A stretch of DNA of 64,000 nucleotides from Jatrophihabitans_A sp035507775 (GCA_035507775.1 DATJNU010000042.1:1-64000), one strand, 5' to 3'; shown: positions 43,171 to 52,204, counted from the first letter of the stretch. Notes: a model not told the origin generated them from the sequence alone. Made by a program: numbers and translations.

Positions 43171-44529
43171 TCAGGTCGCCCCGGCACGGTAGGCCGGCGC
43201 GACCCGGGGCCATGGGTTCAGCCGTTCCAGGTGGCGGGCCACCGCGAGCAGCGTCGCCTCGCCGCCCGGCGGCCCGACGAGCTGGACCGACAGCGGCAGG
43301 CCGGACGGGTGCACGCCGGCCGGTACCGCCATCGCGGGCCAGCCGGCCAGGTTCCAGGCCGCGGCGAACGGCGCGTACCGGATGCTGGCCAGCACGTTCG
43401 CGGCCCAGCTGCGGGTGTGCCAGGCGTGGGCCGGCAACGGCAGTTGGGCGAGCGTCGGGGTGATCAGCACGTCGACCTGCGCGAAGTAGCGCCGGGCGGC
43501 CTGCTGCCACGCCGTGCGCCCGCCCGGGCGCGGCCCGCCGGCGGCCCGGATCAGCCGGCCGAGCCGGGCGTGCATGGCGACCGGGCCGTCGAGCCGGGAC
43601 CGGTCCAGCGTGCTGGCATCGCGTTCGGCACCGGCGAACCAGCGGGCCAGGGCCGCCGGGCCCGCCATCGTGGGGTAGTGCAGCTCGGCATGCTCGACCG
43701 GAAAGCCGGCCGAGGCGAGCAGGTCGCCGGCCCGCAGCGCGGCGCCGGCATACTCCCGGTCCACCGGCAGGCCGGGCAGCGGGGCCTTGACCGAGATGCC
43801 GATCCGCGGCCGGGAGTCGAGGTCGCGCGGGCCGGCGAGTTCGGGCCGCTCGGCCATCACCGAGAGCAACAGCGCGCAGTCCTCGACGGTGGTGGCAAGC
43901 GGCCCGTTCTCGGCCATGTCGAACCACGAACCATTGCCCAGCTGGGAGGGGACGGTACCCAGGCCCGGCTTGATGCCGACCAGGCCGGTGCAGGCCGCCG
44001 GGATGCGGATCGAGCCCATGCCGTCGTTGCCGTGCGCGGCCGGCACCAGCCCGCCGGCCACCGCCGCGGCGCTGCCCCCGGAGGACCCGCCGGGGCTGCG
44101 GTCGAGATCCCACGGATTGCGGGTGATCCCGGTCGCGGCCGAATCGGTTGCCCCGAAGACACACAGCTCGGGGACGTTGGTGAGCCCGACGACGACGGCG
44201 CCGGCCCGGCGCAGCCGGGCCACCACCTCGTGGTCGGCCTGCTGGGGCGTGCGGTCCCCGGCGAGGGTCCCGTTGCCCAGGTACTCACCCGCGACCGGCA
44301 CGTTGTCCTTGACCGCCAGCGGGATTCCGGCGAGCGGCAACCGGGCCCGGTCGGGGTGTGCGTGCACTCGTTCGGCCTCGGCGCGGGCCTGATCGGCTCG
44401 GACGGTCCGGAACGCGCGCAGGTCACCGTCATGGGTCGCGATCCGGTGCAGCGCCTGCTCGAGAAGCTCCGGTGCGGACCGGGCACCGGTGCGCACCGCT
44501 TCGGCGGTCTCTGCCGCGGTCATCGTCAT
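43171..44529 (-). CDS. Amidase signature family hydrolase
   Basis: A 452-residue amidase. The Ser-cisSer-Lys triad is visible: K74 in LAVKDNVPV, the GGSSGGS motif (148-153, cis-Ser near 149) and the nucleophile S173 in GMGSIRIPA. The sequence SPGGSSGGSAAAVAGG is the amidase signature. The substrate is unknown; short aliphatic or aryl amides are typical. Note HGNDGMGSIR, where many amidases have TDxGGSIR. It is transcribed leftward; two CGTGGTTGCC repeats lie just upstream of the start. Confidence 0.9.
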   Translation of the reverse strand: MTMTAAETAEAVRTGARSAPELLEQALHRIATHDGDLRAFRTVRADQARAEAERVHAHPDRARLPLAGIPLAVKDNVPVAGEYLGNGTLAGDRTPQQADHEVVARLRRAGAVVVGLTNVPELCVFGATDSAATGITRNPWDLDRSPGGSSGGSAAAVAGGLVPAAHGNDGMGSIRIPAACTGLVGIKPGLGTVPSQLGNGSWFDMAENGPLATTVEDCALLLSVMAERPELAGPRDLDSRPRIGISVKAPLPGLPVDREYAGAALRAGDLLASAGFPVEHAELHYPTMAGPAALARWFAGAERDASTLDRSRLDGPVAMHARLGRLIRAAGGPRPGGRTAWQQAARRYFAQVDVLITPTLAQLPLPAHAWHTRSWAANVLASIRYAPFAAAWNLAGWPAMAVPAGVHPSGLPLSVQLVGPPGGEATLLAVARHLERLNPWPRVAPAYRAGAT

Positions 44530-44550
44530 GGCCGCATCATCGCCTGCCGG

Positions 44551-44575
44551 CGTGGTTGCCGGAAGCGTGGTTGCC
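44551..44575. repeat. Two CGTGGTTGCC direct repeats, period 15
   Basis: CGTGGTTGCC at 44551-44560 and 44566-44575, 22 bases upstream of the amidase start on the minus strand. It is the same decamer and spacing as the array at 16491-16546. Confidence 0.6.
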
Positions 44576-44603
44576 GGCGGCTGCGGGGTATTACGGTCGA
44601 AGC

Positions 44604-44783
44604 ATGACCGAGCATCCGGATCCCGACCGCGTCCAGCGGCGTGCGCACGAGCTGAACCCCGAGGAACTTGCGGTCGGCAGCGACGATCCGGAGGCGCAGG
44701 CCGAGGCGATCCTCGCGGATTCCGACGAGCGCACCGAGCATCCCGAGCGAGCGGCGCGAGAGTCCACCCAGACCCCCGACTGA
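44604..44783 (+). CDS. Small acidic conserved protein
   Basis: A 59-residue, highly charged protein: MTEHPDPDRVQRRAHELNPEELAVGSDDPEAQAEAILADSDERTEHPERAARE. Short proteins of this composition, with an LxPEELAVGSDDPEAQAEAIL-like core, are widespread in actinomycetes and uncharacterised. TACGGT lies six bases before ATG 44604, so a leaderless start fits. No domain is recognised. Confidence 0.7.
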   Translation: MTEHPDPDRVQRRAHELNPEELAVGSDDPEAQAEAILADSDERTEHPERAARESTQTPD

Positions 44784-44806
44784 GGCCGTGCGGCCGGGCG
44801 GTCCGG

Positions 44807-45706
44807 TCACCGGCTGACCAGGGTGCTGTGTGCCTGGCGGACGGTCAGCGCGGCCGTCGCGGGCTGGCGGGCGGTGACCGCGCCGGGGATGTCCTGCCAC
44901 TGCTGGCCGGCGATTCGGTATTGTCCCTGCCAGTAGGTGCGAGCCGTGACCGTGACCGGCCCCGCGCCGCGGTAGGTGTGGCCGAATTCGGCCGCGCAGT
45001 TGCCGCAGTCGTGCGACGGGTCGTACGGCGTGCCCGGCGTCGGGGCGAGCGTGTCACCGGTGCCGTCGCCGAAGTCGAAGTCGGTGCGCAGGTAGTGCAC
45101 GCGCAGCTCGACCGGGAAGCCGACGAGAGCCGCCCGACCGAGGTTGACAGTGCTCGCGGTGTGCACCCAGTAGAGCGTCTTGAGATTGACCAGACCGGTT
45201 CCGGTGTCGGGTGAAACGCCGATGGAGGGCGGCGTCAGCAGCCGGATGAGCTCGTCGCGCAAGGCGGCCGCGGACGGCATCGGCGCGTCCACTCCGGCGC
45301 ACCATTGCGCGATCGGGACCGGTGGATCGGTGAGTGCGACGGTCGTCATGAACTGGTGCGGGGTGGGATTGTTCGGAGTGGGTGGGCACGGAAAGCCGGT
45401 AGCGCCGCAGCTCTTGTTCCAGTGGGTGTGATCGTCCTTGGCGGTCGCGTAGCCACAGTCGACGACCAGCACCGGCAACCCGCCGGCGGCTGGCAGGTCC
45501 GTCGTGCGGACGTCACAGGAACCGGACGCGCCGACAAAGCCAGGACCGGTAGCGCCGGTCAGGACGCTGTCTCCCGCGGAACCGCAGTCTGAAGAGTCAG
45601 CATACGAAGATGAGCATGTCTTCAGGGTTGATGAGATTAGTGCGGCCAAACACAGCAATAGCGATAGTCTGTGGTTCACAAGCGGCTCAGATAAGTTGTT
45701 TGCCAA
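44807..45706 (-). CDS. Secreted protein with PKD-like C-terminal region
   Basis: A 299-residue protein with an N-terminal hydrophobic segment (LSLLLCLAALISSTL) that looks like a signal peptide. The mature part contains six or more cysteines, a proline-rich middle (PCPPTPNNPTPHQF) and a C-terminal beta domain FDFGDGTGDTLAP...FGHTYRGAGPVTVTA, which has the FDFGDG / HTY hallmarks of a PKD fold. The role may be adhesive or structural at the cell surface. Its start overlaps the upstream lipoprotein gene by 31 bases, and the first 35 codons lie in the low-GC patch around 45.6-45.9 kb, suggesting recent transfer or recombination. Confidence 0.65.
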   Translation of the reverse strand: MANNLSEPLVNHRLSLLLCLAALISSTLKTCSSSYADSSDCGSAGDSVLTGATGPGFVGASGSCDVRTTDLPAAGGLPVLVVDCGYATAKDDHTHWNKSCGATGFPCPPTPNNPTPHQFMTTVALTDPPVPIAQWCAGVDAPMPSAAALRDELIRLLTPPSIGVSPDTGTGLVNLKTLYWVHTASTVNLGRAALVGFPVELRVHYLRTDFDFGDGTGDTLAPTPGTPYDPSHDCGNCAAEFGHTYRGAGPVTVTARTYWQGQYRIAGQQWQDIPGAVTARQPATAALTVRQAHSTLVSR

Positions 45707-46347
45707 CGTGCATGATCGGAGACGGCGCAGAGTTTGAACCGCAACCCGCGAGCTGCCGCCGATCCATTGGCGACGTTCCCTTTTGCGTCTACGACCGAAG
45801 TTGTTGAAACGTTGACGGTAACCACTGAGCAGTACTCCGCAGGTGCTGTAACGGGTTCTATAGATGTCGGGACAACTGAGGTTTCGGTGATTCGGCCGCC
45901 CTCATAGCTGTGTCCGGCGGTCGCGGTTTTCGCTATGCCTGTCGCGAGTCCGCTGCATTGGCCGCAGGTCGGGCCGTAGTAGTGCTTCATGTAGGACGGG
46001 TTGGTGGTGGCATAGGCCCAATCCAGGGTCTTCATGAAGAACTCGGCGAAGGCGTTCGCACCGGCCTGGGTCCGGGCCGAGGCGGCGGCCGGGTAGATCG
46101 GTGGCTTCTCGCCCGGCCGTACGTTGTGCCCGGTCAGCGGGACGTCCGCCGGGTAGACCGGGCTGGGGCTGGCCGGGACCGCAGCGGACGACGCGGCACC
46201 GGAGGAGCCCGGTGCGGACGATCCCGCCGGCACGGTCGAGAGGTTCGGGGCCGGGTCACCGCCGCCGCAGGCCACCAGCGCTGTCACCACGAGGCCGAGA
46301 CCGACAAAAGCCATCAAACGTCCTGGACCCCGCATGCCCACCATCAT
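45676..46347 (-). CDS. DUF6318-like lipoprotein
   Basis: A 223-residue lipoprotein. The signal peptide (VGLGLVVTALVACGGG) ends in a lipobox Cys, and a Ser/Ala/Pro linker follows. The domain with ARTQAGANAFAEFFMKTLDWAYATTNPSYMKHYYGPTCGQCSGL has the conserved C-x2-C and the F-x6-W/Y-A-x-A-T pattern of DUF6318 proteins, known from actinobacteria without an assigned role. The 3' third of the gene is AT-rich by local standards. It overlaps the next gene on the same strand by 31 bases, so they are likely co-translated. Confidence 0.7.
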   Translation of the reverse strand: MMVGMRGPGRLMAFVGLGLVVTALVACGGGDPAPNLSTVPAGSSAPGSSGAASSAAVPASPSPVYPADVPLTGHNVRPGEKPPIYPAAASARTQAGANAFAEFFMKTLDWAYATTNPSYMKHYYGPTCGQCSGLATGIAKTATAGHSYEGGRITETSVVPTSIEPVTAPAEYCSVVTVNVSTTSVVDAKGNVANGSAAARGLRFKLCAVSDHARWQTTYLSRL

Positions 46348-46398
46348 GCCTGAAGTTCGGAATCGAGCATTCCGGCCTGTGGATAACCCTTCGGGGCA

Positions 46399-47589
46399 TT
46401 AGTCCGGCAGCAACGGCACGGCAACGCCCGGATCCCGCCCGATCATGGCGGCCCGGCCCAGCGCTGCGGTCCCGAACCGTTGCCGGATGTCGTCCACCGC
46501 CCGATCGAGCTGGCGCGACGGGGCATTCTCGAATGGCAGTTCCAGCTGCAGCGAATCGGCATGGTCCAGGCTGGCCAGGGTGACCCCGATCAGCGTGAGT
46601 CCCCGTTCGGCGATCAGCCCGGCCTGTGCCGCCAGCAGGATCCGGGCGGCGGCGAGGATCGTCGCGGTGTTGTCGGTCGGCGACGGCAGTGTGTGCGCGC
46701 GGGTGGTCCGGGTGAAGTCGTCGAACCGGAACCGCAGCACGACGGTCCGGCAGGTGCGGCCCGCGGCCCGCAGCCGCCGGCTGACCCGGTCGATCAGGGC
46801 GCCGAGGTAGGCGTCGAGTTCCGCGCCCGAGCGCCGCTGCCGGCCGAGCGCGCGCTGCGCGCCCATCGACCGGCGACGCCTGCCCGGCCGCACCGGGCGC
46901 GGGTCCAGGCCGTGCGCCAGCGCGAACAACTGCCGGCCCGAGCCCGCGCCCAGCATCGCCACCAGCGACGGCTCCGGCAGCGCGGCAACGTCTGCCACCG
47001 TCGTCAGCCCGTGCCGGTGCAGTTTCGCCGCCGTCACGCTGCCGACGCCCCACAGCCGCTCGACCGGCAGCGGGAGCAGGAACTCCTGCTCCGAACCGGG
47101 CGGCACCAGCAGCAGCCCGTCCGGCTTCGCCACGCCGCTGGCGACCTTGGCCAGGAACCTGGTGCGCGCGACCCCGACTGTGATCGGCAGCCCGGCCTCG
47201 GCCAGCACTCGCGCGCGCAGCCGGACCGCGATCTGCAGCGGGGAGCCGGCCACCCGCCGCAGGCCAGCCACGTCGAGGAACGCCTCGTCGATCGAGGTCC
47301 CCTCGACCAGCGGGGTGGTGTCGGCGAAGATGCCGAACACGTCACGACTGGCCTGCGTGTACGCCGCCATCCGCGGCGGCACCACCACTGCCTGCGGGCA
47401 GAGCCGCCGGGCCTGGCCGCCGGGCATCGCGGTGCGCACGCCGAACGCCTTGGCCTCGTAGCTCGCGGCGAGCACCACGCCACCGCCGACGATCACCGGC
47501 CGGCCGCGCAGGGCCGGCCGGTCCCGCTGCTCGACCGAGGCGTAGAAGGCGTCCAGATCGGCATGCAGGATGGCCGCGTCCGAACGCAT
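46399..47589 (-). CDS. dinB: DNA polymerase IV (Y-family)
   Basis: A 396-residue translesion polymerase. The palm carries D11 in HADLDAFYASVEQ and the SIDEAFLD motif with the acidic pair. The thumb HhH region is LWGVGSVTAAKL, and the little finger follows from about 240. A beta-clamp-binding peptide QLELPF occurs at 348-353. A LexA-type box overlaps the start codon (47580-47595), so SOS control is likely. The ATG follows CATTAT by six bases, consistent with a leaderless transcript. Confidence 0.93.
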   Translation of the reverse strand: MRSDAAILHADLDAFYASVEQRDRPALRGRPVIVGGGVVLAASYEAKAFGVRTAMPGGQARRLCPQAVVVPPRMAAYTQASRDVFGIFADTTPLVEGTSIDEAFLDVAGLRRVAGSPLQIAVRLRARVLAEAGLPITVGVARTRFLAKVASGVAKPDGLLLVPPGSEQEFLLPLPVERLWGVGSVTAAKLHRHGLTTVADVAALPEPSLVAMLGAGSGRQLFALAHGLDPRPVRPGRRRRSMGAQRALGRQRRSGAELDAYLGALIDRVSRRLRAAGRTCRTVVLRFRFDDFTRTTRAHTLPSPTDNTATILAAARILLAAQAGLIAERGLTLIGVTLASLDHADSLQLELPFENAPSRQLDRAVDDIRQRFGTAALGRAAMIGRDPGVAVPLLPD

Positions 47590-47595
47590 GTTCGA
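47580..47595. promoter_or_regulatory. LexA (SOS) box over the dinB start
   Basis: CCGAAC-GCAT-GTTCGA on the plus strand (TCGAAC-ATGC-GTTCGG on the coding strand) matches the actinobacterial SOS consensus TCGAAC-N4-GTTCGA with one mismatch. It covers the dinB ATG and the presumed transcription start, so LexA would block initiation. Confidence 0.75.
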
Positions 47596-47634
47596 ATAAT
47601 GTCATGGCGGGGCGTAGATGGCGAGCCCTCGGCG

Positions 47635-48657
47635 TCAGGCCTCCAGGTCGATGAGCACCTTGCCGACCACGGACTTCTCCACCGCAGCGTGCGCCAGTGC
47701 GGTCTCCTCCAGGGCGTAGCGATGCAGTGGCAGGCCGGCCTCGTCGCCGACCCGGACCGCGCCGCACAACACCGCCGCCGACACCGAATCGATCGCCCGC
47801 GCCTTGGCCGGTTCCGGCACCGTGTAGAGCAGGACGAACTGCCAGCGGGCGTTCGGCCCCATCATCGGCCGCACCGGCAGTGTGAACTCGTCGCCGCCGT
47901 CGTTGGCGTAGATCGCGACCGAGCCGTTCGGCCCGAGCACCGCCGCGTCGATCGCGGCGTTCGCGGCCGGCGCCACCTCGACGACGCTGTGCACGCCGTG
48001 CGGGGCGATCTTGCGCACCTCGGCGACCACGTCCTGCCGGTGGTAGTCGATCACGTGGTCGGCCCCGGCGGCAGCCGCGAGCTGGGCCTTGGCCGGGCTG
48101 CTCACGGTGCTGATCACCGTCGCGTCGGCCCAGCGGGCAAGCTGGATCGCGGCGTTGCCGACCGCGCCGGCGCCGCCGGCGACCAGCACCGTCCGGCCGG
48201 ACAGCGCGCCGGCGGACAGCTCGCCCGGGCCGTCCTCGGCGACCGTCAGCGCCCGGTGCGCGGTCAGGAACGGCACGCCGAGGCAGGCTCCGAGGTCGAA
48301 CGAGGCCCAGTCGGGCAGCAGCACCACCTGCCGGGCCGGCACGATCGCGTACTCCTGCGCGGTGCCCTCGGGGCGCTGGTAGGCGGCCTCCCAGATCCAG
48401 ACCCGCTGCCCGTCGAGCGCGGCGTCGACCCCGGCACCGACCGCGTCGACCACCCCGGAGCCGTCCTGGTTGGGAACCTGGGGCGGGTCGACCGGGGTGC
48501 CGCTCGCGCTGCCGCGCCGGGACTTCCAGTCCGTCGGGTTCACTCCGGAACGGTGGATCCGGACCCTCACCTCACCCGGCCCCGGTTGCCCGATCGGCTT
48601 GTCGATCAGGGTGAGTACGTCGGGGTCGCCGGTCTGCTCGTAGCTGATTGCTCGCAT
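47635..48657 (-). CDS. NADPH:quinone reductase-like MDR oxidoreductase
   Basis: A 340-residue zeta-crystallin-type medium-chain reductase without the alcohol-dehydrogenase zinc cysteines. The N-terminal GroES-like domain has VRVRIHRSGVNPTDWKSR, and the nucleotide-binding loop is VLVAGGAGAVGNAAIQLARW, with NADPH preference expected. QPGPGEVRVRIHRSGVNP and LGVPFLTAHRAL are family landmarks. It likely reduces quinones or enones. TACCGT lies six bases before ATG 48657 (minus strand), suggesting a leaderless mRNA. Confidence 0.88.
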   Translation of the reverse strand: MRAISYEQTGDPDVLTLIDKPIGQPGPGEVRVRIHRSGVNPTDWKSRRGSASGTPVDPPQVPNQDGSGVVDAVGAGVDAALDGQRVWIWEAAYQRPEGTAQEYAIVPARQVVLLPDWASFDLGACLGVPFLTAHRALTVAEDGPGELSAGALSGRTVLVAGGAGAVGNAAIQLARWADATVISTVSSPAKAQLAAAAGADHVIDYHRQDVVAEVRKIAPHGVHSVVEVAPAANAAIDAAVLGPNGSVAIYANDGGDEFTLPVRPMMGPNARWQFVLLYTVPEPAKARAIDSVSAAVLCGAVRVGDEAGLPLHRYALEETALAHAAVEKSVVGKVLIDLEA

Positions 48658-48766
48658 TGGTCAACGGTAATCCGGCCCGGCGCCGGTCGCCCGGGATGAG
48701 TCCGGGCTGAGAGGCCGCCGGGCCTCGCCGGCGGCCGACCGGGAGTTCGGCTGCCACACTGCGCGG

Positions 48767-49621
48767 ATGGCGAACGGGTCGATTACCCGGCGCGCTGCGC
48801 TGGCCGGCTCGGCCGCCGCGGTCGCCGGTGCGGCGGTGGCGGTCGAGCGGGGCGCGCTGCCCGGCCGGCGGTGGCTGCCGTCCTCGCTGGGTGGCGGGGA
48901 CGTGGGCGGCGCGAAGACGGTCTCCGGCTCCTTCGTCTCGGCCAGCCGGCGCGGCCGGCGATGTGGTTACACCATCGCCTATCCCACCGCCGCCGCCGAG
49001 CGGTTGCCCGTCGTGGTCGTGCTGCACGCCCGCGGCGCCAACCACCGCACCGCCTTCACCGACCTCGGCCTCGGCCGGGTGCTGCAGTCCGCCCGGCACC
49101 GGTTCGCCCTGGCGGCGGCGGACGGCGGCGACACCTACTGGCACCGCCGCGCCAGCGGTGAGGACTCCGGGGCGATGGTGATCCGGGAGTTCCTGCCGCT
49201 GCTGCACGGCCACGGCCTCGACACCGGCCGGATCGGCCTCTTCGGATGGTCGATGGGCGGTTTCGGGACGCTGTCGCTGGCCGGCGTGCTCGGCGCCCGG
49301 CGGGTGGCCGCGGCGACCGCCCTCAGCCCGGCGCTGTGGCACCGGCCGGAGCAGACCGCGGCCGGCGCCTACGACGATCCGGCCGACTTCGCCGCCCACG
49401 ACGTCTTCACCCACCTCCCGGGGCTGGCCGGCATCGGGATCCGGGTCGACTGCGGCACCGCGGACGGCTTCTGCCCGACCGCCCGGGACTATCTCCAGCT
49501 GGCGCAGCGGGAACTCCGGCCGGCACCGGCCGGCGGGTTCGAGCCGGGCGGCCACACCGTCGCGTACTGGCGGCAGGCCGCGCCGGCGCAGCTGGCGTTC
49601 CTGGCCGGTCACCTGGGCTGA
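48767..49621 (+). CDS. Exported alpha/beta hydrolase (esterase D/PHB-depolymerase-like)
   Basis: A 284-residue hydrolase with a twin-arginine signal (SITRRAALAGSAAAVAGAAVAV). The nucleophile elbow is FGWSMGGFG; an aspartate in RVDCGTADGF and a histidine in FEPGGHTVAYW complete the triad. Its overall order resembles esterase/lipase and LpqC-like exported enzymes. The substrate is unknown. It is transcribed alone; the following ureohydrolase gene has its own -10 element. Confidence 0.82.
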   Translation: MANGSITRRAALAGSAAAVAGAAVAVERGALPGRRWLPSSLGGGDVGGAKTVSGSFVSASRRGRRCGYTIAYPTAAAERLPVVVVLHARGANHRTAFTDLGLGRVLQSARHRFALAAADGGDTYWHRRASGEDSGAMVIREFLPLLHGHGLDTGRIGLFGWSMGGFGTLSLAGVLGARRVAAATALSPALWHRPEQTAAGAYDDPADFAAHDVFTHLPGLAGIGIRVDCGTADGFCPTARDYLQLAQRELRPAPAGGFEPGGHTVAYWRQAAPAQLAFLAGHLG

Positions 49622-49652
49622 CCGCCGATCCCCGACCGCAGATACTGGGCGG

Positions 49653-50615
49653 ATGAGCACCCATGAACCGATAGGTCCGGTCGACGCCTCCCGCGTGCCG
49701 CGCTACGCCGGCCCGGCCACCTTCGCCCGGCTGCCCCGCCGCGAGGACGTGCCCGGCGCGGACGTCGCCGTGCTGGGTGTCCCGTTCGACTCCGGCGTGA
49801 GCTACCGGCCGGGTGCCCGGTTCGGTCCGGCACACATCAGGCAGAGCTCCCGGCTGCTGCGGCCGTACAACCCGGCGCTGGACGTCAGCCCGTTCGCCGG
49901 CCAGCAGGTGGTGGACGCCGGCGACCTGCCGGTGAACCCGTTCGACATCGGCCAGGCCATCGCCGAGATCCAGCGGGGCGCGGCTGAGCTCACCGCGACC
50001 GGCGCGCGGCTGCTCACCCTCGGCGGCGACCACACCATCGCGCTGCCGCTGTTGCGCACCCTGCACGCCCGGCACGGCCCGCTGGCGGTGCTGCACTTCG
50101 ACGCCCACCTCGACACCTGGGACACCTATTTCGGTGAGCCCTACACCCACGGGACGCCGTTCCGCCGGGCCGCCGAGGAGGGCCTGCTGGATCCGCTGCA
50201 CTGCCTGCACATCGGCATCCGCGGGCCGCTCTACGACGCCCGTGACCTGCCCGAGTCGGCGGATCTGGGCTTCGCCACCGTCCACGCCGTGGAGCTGGAA
50301 TCGGACGGTGTCACCGGGGTGATCGAGCGGATGCGGGACCGGCTGGCCGACCGTCCGGTGTACGTCTCGGTGGACATCGACGTGCTGGACCCGGCTCACG
50401 CACCGGGCACCGGGACGCCCGAGGCGGGTGGGCTGACCTCCCGCGAGCTGCTGGCCATCCTGCGCGGGCTGGCCGGCCTCGACCTTGTTTCGGCCGACAT
50501 CGTCGAGGTGTCACCGGCCTACGATCACGCCGAGCTGACCGGTATCGCCGCCGCGCACGTCGGCTACGAGTTGCTGTCGGTGATGGCACCAAGGCACCCG
50601 AACCGGGCAGGATGA
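49653..50615 (+). CDS. Ureohydrolase of the agmatinase/guanidinobutyrase family
   Basis: A 320-residue binuclear-manganese (or nickel) ureohydrolase. Metal ligands are in GGDHTIALP, HFDAHLDTWD and SVDIDVLDPAHAPGTGTPEAGG, all intact. Family members split agmatine, guanidinobutyrate, guanidinopropionate or guanidine to urea plus an amine; the motif set does not discriminate. It is followed four bases later by an NCS1 permease, which argues for import and use of an external guanidino compound rather than polyamine synthesis. GATACT lies six bases before ATG 49653, consistent with a leaderless start. Confidence 0.9.
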   Translation: MSTHEPIGPVDASRVPRYAGPATFARLPRREDVPGADVAVLGVPFDSGVSYRPGARFGPAHIRQSSRLLRPYNPALDVSPFAGQQVVDAGDLPVNPFDIGQAIAEIQRGAAELTATGARLLTLGGDHTIALPLLRTLHARHGPLAVLHFDAHLDTWDTYFGEPYTHGTPFRRAAEEGLLDPLHCLHIGIRGPLYDARDLPESADLGFATVHAVELESDGVTGVIERMRDRLADRPVYVSVDIDVLDPAHAPGTGTPEAGGLTSRELLAILRGLAGLDLVSADIVEVSPAYDHAELTGIAAAHVGYELLSVMAPRHPNRAG

Positions 50616-50619
50616 CGCC

Positions 50620-52059
50620 ATGACCAGCACCGGATCGCCGCGGATCAGTGGCGTCGAAGCCCGTTCCATCGACTACGTCCCGCTGGGTGAGCGGCACGGC
50701 AAGCTCTGGCACCTCGGGCCGCTGTGGTTCATGTCGAACGCCCAGATCGCCACCCTCGCGGTTGGCCTGATCAGCATCGAGGCCGGCGGCAACCTGTTCT
50801 GGTCGCTGATCTCGATCGCGGCCGGCACCCTGCTCGGCACCCTGTTCATGGCCTTCCACTCGGCGCAGGGCCCGCAGCTGGGGCTGCCCCAGATGATCCA
50901 GTCGCGCCCGCAGTTCGGCTACCTCGGCGCCCTGCTGGTGTGGCTGTTCGCCTACATCCAGTACGCGGGCTTCAACGTCTTCAACACGATCCTGGCCGGC
51001 GAGGCGATGCACACGACCGCGCACGGTGCCACCAAGCTCTGGGTGGCCGTCGCCACCGTGGCGGCCTTCGCGGTGGCACTCATCGGCTACGACCTGATCC
51101 ACCGTGCCGAGCAGGTGATGACCTACCTCTTCCTGGTCATCTTCGGGGTATTCACCGCCGTCGTGCTGTTCGCGCTGCACTATCCGGCGGGCTCGTTCGA
51201 CGTCGGCGGGTTTCGCTGGACGCCGTTCCTGGCCCAGTTCGGGGTGGTCGCCGGCTATCAGATCAGCTGGGCGATCTACGTCTCCGACTACTCCCGCTAC
51301 CTGCCGCCGGACGTGACCGTGCGGCGGACCTTCTACTGGACCTACTGGGGATCGGCAATCGGCGGCGGCTGGCTGATGTGCCTCGGCGCGCTGCTCGCGG
51401 CCTGGGCCGGGCCGTCCTTCAGCGGCAGCGGCATCGCCGAGATCAATGCCGCCGGCGACAAGCTGTTCCCCGGGTTCGGGGCCGTCGTGCTGATCTTCGC
51501 CGCGCTCGGCCTGGTCTCGGTGACCGCGCTGAACATGTACGGCGGCTCGCTCACCCTGATCAGCGGCCTCGACTCGCTGCGCCGGGTGCGCCCGACCGCC
51601 CGCCTGCGGCTGGTCACGCTCGGCCTGACCGCCGGGCTGTCGCTGGTCGGCGCGCTGGCCGCCACCGACAACTTCCTCGGCAACTTCAACAACTTCCTGC
51701 TGCTGGTGCTCTACCTCTTCATCCCGTGGACCGCGGTCAACCTGGTCGACTACTACGTGGTTCGGCACGGCCACTACGCCATCGCCGAGATCTTCAACCC
51801 CCGAGGCATGTACGGGCGGTGGGGCTGGCGCGGCATCACCGCCTACCTGGTCGGCTTCGCCGCCATGGTGCCGTTCTTCTCGGTGGGCACCCTCTACACC
51901 GGCGTCGTCGCGCGGGCGCTGGGCGATGCCGACATCTCGCTCTTCGTCGGATTGCCGGTGGCCGGCCTGCTCTACCTGGCGCTCGCCAGGTCGATCGACG
52001 TCGAGGCCGAGATCCGGGTGGCCCGGGCCGAGGCGGCAGAGCTCGAGCCACGCCGGTGA
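50620..52059 (+). CDS. NCS1-family permease (cytosine/purine/hydantoin type)
   Basis: A 479-residue transporter with about twelve spans. NCS1 features include WFMSNAQIATLAVGLISIEAG in TM1, the QMIQSRPQFGYLGA loop and SDYSRYLPPD after TM6. It overlaps the ribosome-site region of the ureohydrolase gene (gap of four bases), so the two form an operon. NCS1 proteins carry nucleobases, hydantoins or related nitrogen compounds with Na+ or H+. Together with the ureohydrolase a guanidino substrate is plausible. Confidence 0.9.
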   Translation: MTSTGSPRISGVEARSIDYVPLGERHGKLWHLGPLWFMSNAQIATLAVGLISIEAGGNLFWSLISIAAGTLLGTLFMAFHSAQGPQLGLPQMIQSRPQFGYLGALLVWLFAYIQYAGFNVFNTILAGEAMHTTAHGATKLWVAVATVAAFAVALIGYDLIHRAEQVMTYLFLVIFGVFTAVVLFALHYPAGSFDVGGFRWTPFLAQFGVVAGYQISWAIYVSDYSRYLPPDVTVRRTFYWTYWGSAIGGGWLMCLGALLAAWAGPSFSGSGIAEINAAGDKLFPGFGAVVLIFAALGLVSVTALNMYGGSLTLISGLDSLRRVRPTARLRLVTLGLTAGLSLVGALAATDNFLGNFNNFLLLVLYLFIPWTAVNLVDYYVVRHGHYAIAEIFNPRGMYGRWGWRGITAYLVGFAAMVPFFSVGTLYTGVVARALGDADISLFVGLPVAGLLYLALARSIDVEAEIRVARAEAAELEPRR

Positions 52060-52175
52060 CTGCGGGCGCACGCGGTGTCGCTCAAAGCGACCGAACGGTC
52101 GGTTCTCGCCGCCGTGGTCGGATCCGGGCACGCTGAGTGAACCTCCGGTAGCGCAGAGTTGTTCGAGTTTGAGCT

Positions 52176-52204
52176 TTGATTTGCGGGGTAAACCAGGCTA
52201 TACA
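52176..52204 (+). promoter_or_regulatory. Consensus-like promoter for the gene at 52251
   Basis: TTGATT (52176-52181), a 17-base spacer and TATACA (52199-52204) stand out in a locally AT-rich stretch. The transcript would have a leader of about 40 bases with GAGGAGG before the ATG. Confidence 0.7.
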
